NCBI GenBank assembly: GCA_035527455.1
Contig: DATLAN010000410.1
Span: 1 to 13,807, forward strand
Direction: 5' to 3'
Source: DATLAN01 sp035527455
Lineage (GTDB): Bacteria; Planctomycetota; Planctomycetia; Pirellulales; Thermoguttaceae
Length of the DNA: 13,807 nt
Shown: in pieces, positions 13,381 to 13,807 of the stretch
Layout of the letters: each line of letters opens with the position of its first letter
How positions within the stretch are numbered: the first letter of the stretch is position 1
The notes under the pieces: model-generated
What the model was told of the DNA's origin: nothing
The model's input: the letters and a program-made list of their open reading frames with translations, nothing else
Database searches by the model: none
Translations under genes and position numbers: made by a program

Positions 13381-13396
13381 AAGCCGCAAGCGGCTA
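13377..13396 (-). repeat. TAG-linked palindrome at the end of the RNase R gene
   Basis: Identical over 20 bases to 7281-7300 and in the same sense relative to the upstream gene. Its TAG (13394-13396) is the stop codon of the RNase R frame. Confidence 0.9.
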
Positions 13397-13807
13397 TCGG
13401 CGTCGGGACCGAACCCTCTTGACTTTCCTCCTTTTTTCCCCCTTCCCCCCCACGTTCCCAGGTCCACTCCACCCCACATTCCTCGTTCCTTTCCCCCCCA
13501 CGTTCCCCGTTCCCTTCCCACTTCTCGTTCCCTTCCTACTCCTTGCTTCTTCCCTGCTCCCTGTTTCCTTCTTCGTGTCCTTCGTGCCCTTGGTGGATCC
13601 CTCTCCCCTCCTCCCCACCAGCCGGAAATCCAGTTCTCGGCGATCCAGATCGACCTCGGCCACCGCCACGCGCAGCAGGTCGCCCAGCCGGAAGCAGTTG
13701 CCCGAGCGATAGCCGGCCAGCGTGTGGGTGGCGCGGTCGAACGTATAATAGTCATCGACCAGCGAGCGGGCGTGGATCAGTCCCTCGGCCGGCAGTTCGG
13801 TCCCTTG
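13394..13807 (-). CDS. rnr: Ribonuclease R-like, C-terminal part with repeat-derived tail (5' end outside window)
   Basis: The frame is open to the right edge; 137 residues are visible. Residues 1-68 are the end of an RNase II/R S1 RNA-binding domain: GLIHARSLVDDYYTFDRA (9-26), HTLAGYRSGNCFRLGDLLRV (28-47) and AEVDLDRRELDFRLV (50-64). RNase R is a 3'-5' exoribonuclease that degrades structured RNA. From about 67 the protein becomes a 70-residue basic, low-complexity tail (STKGTKDTKKETGSREEAR... ending VKRVRSRRR). RNase R proteins commonly end in a basic tail, but this one is encoded by a purine-rich repeated spacer-like sequence and contains GNVGGKG twice. The stop TAG belongs to the palindrome 13377-13396. 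The C-terminus could instead lie earlier if an indel exists. The gene precedes gcvT by 48 bp. Confidence 0.87.
   Translation of the reverse strand, partial: QGTELPAEGLIHARSLVDDYYTFDRATHTLAGYRSGNCFRLGDLLRVAVAEVDLDRRELDFRLVGRRGEGSTKGTKDTKKETGSREEARSRKGTRSGKGTGNVGGKGTRNVGWSGPGNVGGKGEKRRKVKRVRSRRR
13425..13613. repeat. Long pyrimidine-rich tract with internal direct repeats
   Basis: About 190 bp is nearly all C and T on the + strand (purine-rich on the coding strand). A 15-bp direct repeat, CCCCCCCACGTTCCC, occurs at 13445-13459 and 13493-13507, and related CGTTCCC words recur. It encodes the basic tail of the RNase R-like protein. Such mirror-like homopurine tracts can form unusual DNA structure and are prone to slippage. 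Confidence 0.8.

Noticed and set aside
13346..13393. Glycine riboswitch upstream of gcvT
   Set aside because: The spacer is 48 bp and made of a heptamer array and a palindrome; there is no room for the aptamer and no conserved core.

Overview
The window is GC-rich bacterial chromosome that most resembles a planctomycete (Pirellulales-like). This is an inference from the mix of genes: a secreted FGly-type sulfatase, a split glycine decarboxylase P-protein, an S23-type four-helix-bundle gene, an FHA protein with a long disordered tail, and spacers full of short palindromes and heptamer tandem repeats. Few genes have a strong Shine-Dalgarno sequence. No rRNA, tRNA, CRISPR array, classical insertion sequence or riboswitch was found.

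Layout. On the + strand at the left edge are the 3' end of an FtsX/MacB-type ABC permease (1-948) and an HlyD-family periplasmic adaptor (1065-2417), the end of an efflux operon. Everything else is on the - strand and reads right to left: the 3' end of an RNase R-like gene (13394-13807), gcvT, gcvH, an S23-like four-helix-bundle gene, gcvPA, a HEPN-like gene, a gene of unknown function, gcvPB, a LipM-like octanoyltransferase, an FHA-domain gene, a small conserved-looking gene, a secreted sulfatase and hypE. hypE and the HlyD gene converge on a 94-bp spacer made largely of palindromes.

How the genes work together. The core is a glycine cleavage operon: T, H, and a P-protein split into PA and PB, followed by an octanoyltransferase able to charge the lipoyl lysine of GcvH. 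This operon is interrupted twice. (a) Between gcvH and gcvPA lies a cassette of about 520 bp. It holds one S23-type gene and is bounded by two inverted arrays of five ATGACKA heptamers. The right array supplies the last five codons and stop of gcvH and an ATG of the S23 gene. The layout recalls the intervening sequences of bacterial 23S rRNA, here placed in a messenger. (b) Between gcvPA and gcvPB lies a pair of genes of lower GC, a HEPN-like protein and an unknown partner. The HEPN-like gene's Shine-Dalgarno sits directly after the gcvPA stop codon.

The spacers are as notable as the genes. Palindromes of two families begin with TAGCC and sit in the sense orientation at the 3' end of four genes; in three of them the TAG is the stop codon. 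Tandem 7-bp arrays, each about five units, occur in three spacers. A perfect 31-bp inverted repeat separates the sulfatase from hypE. Spacer-like repeats appear to have become coding within hypE and at the end of the RNase R gene. The lead candidate for something undescribed is the heptamer-bounded S23 cassette; the TAG-linked palindromes and the HEPN-like pair come next.
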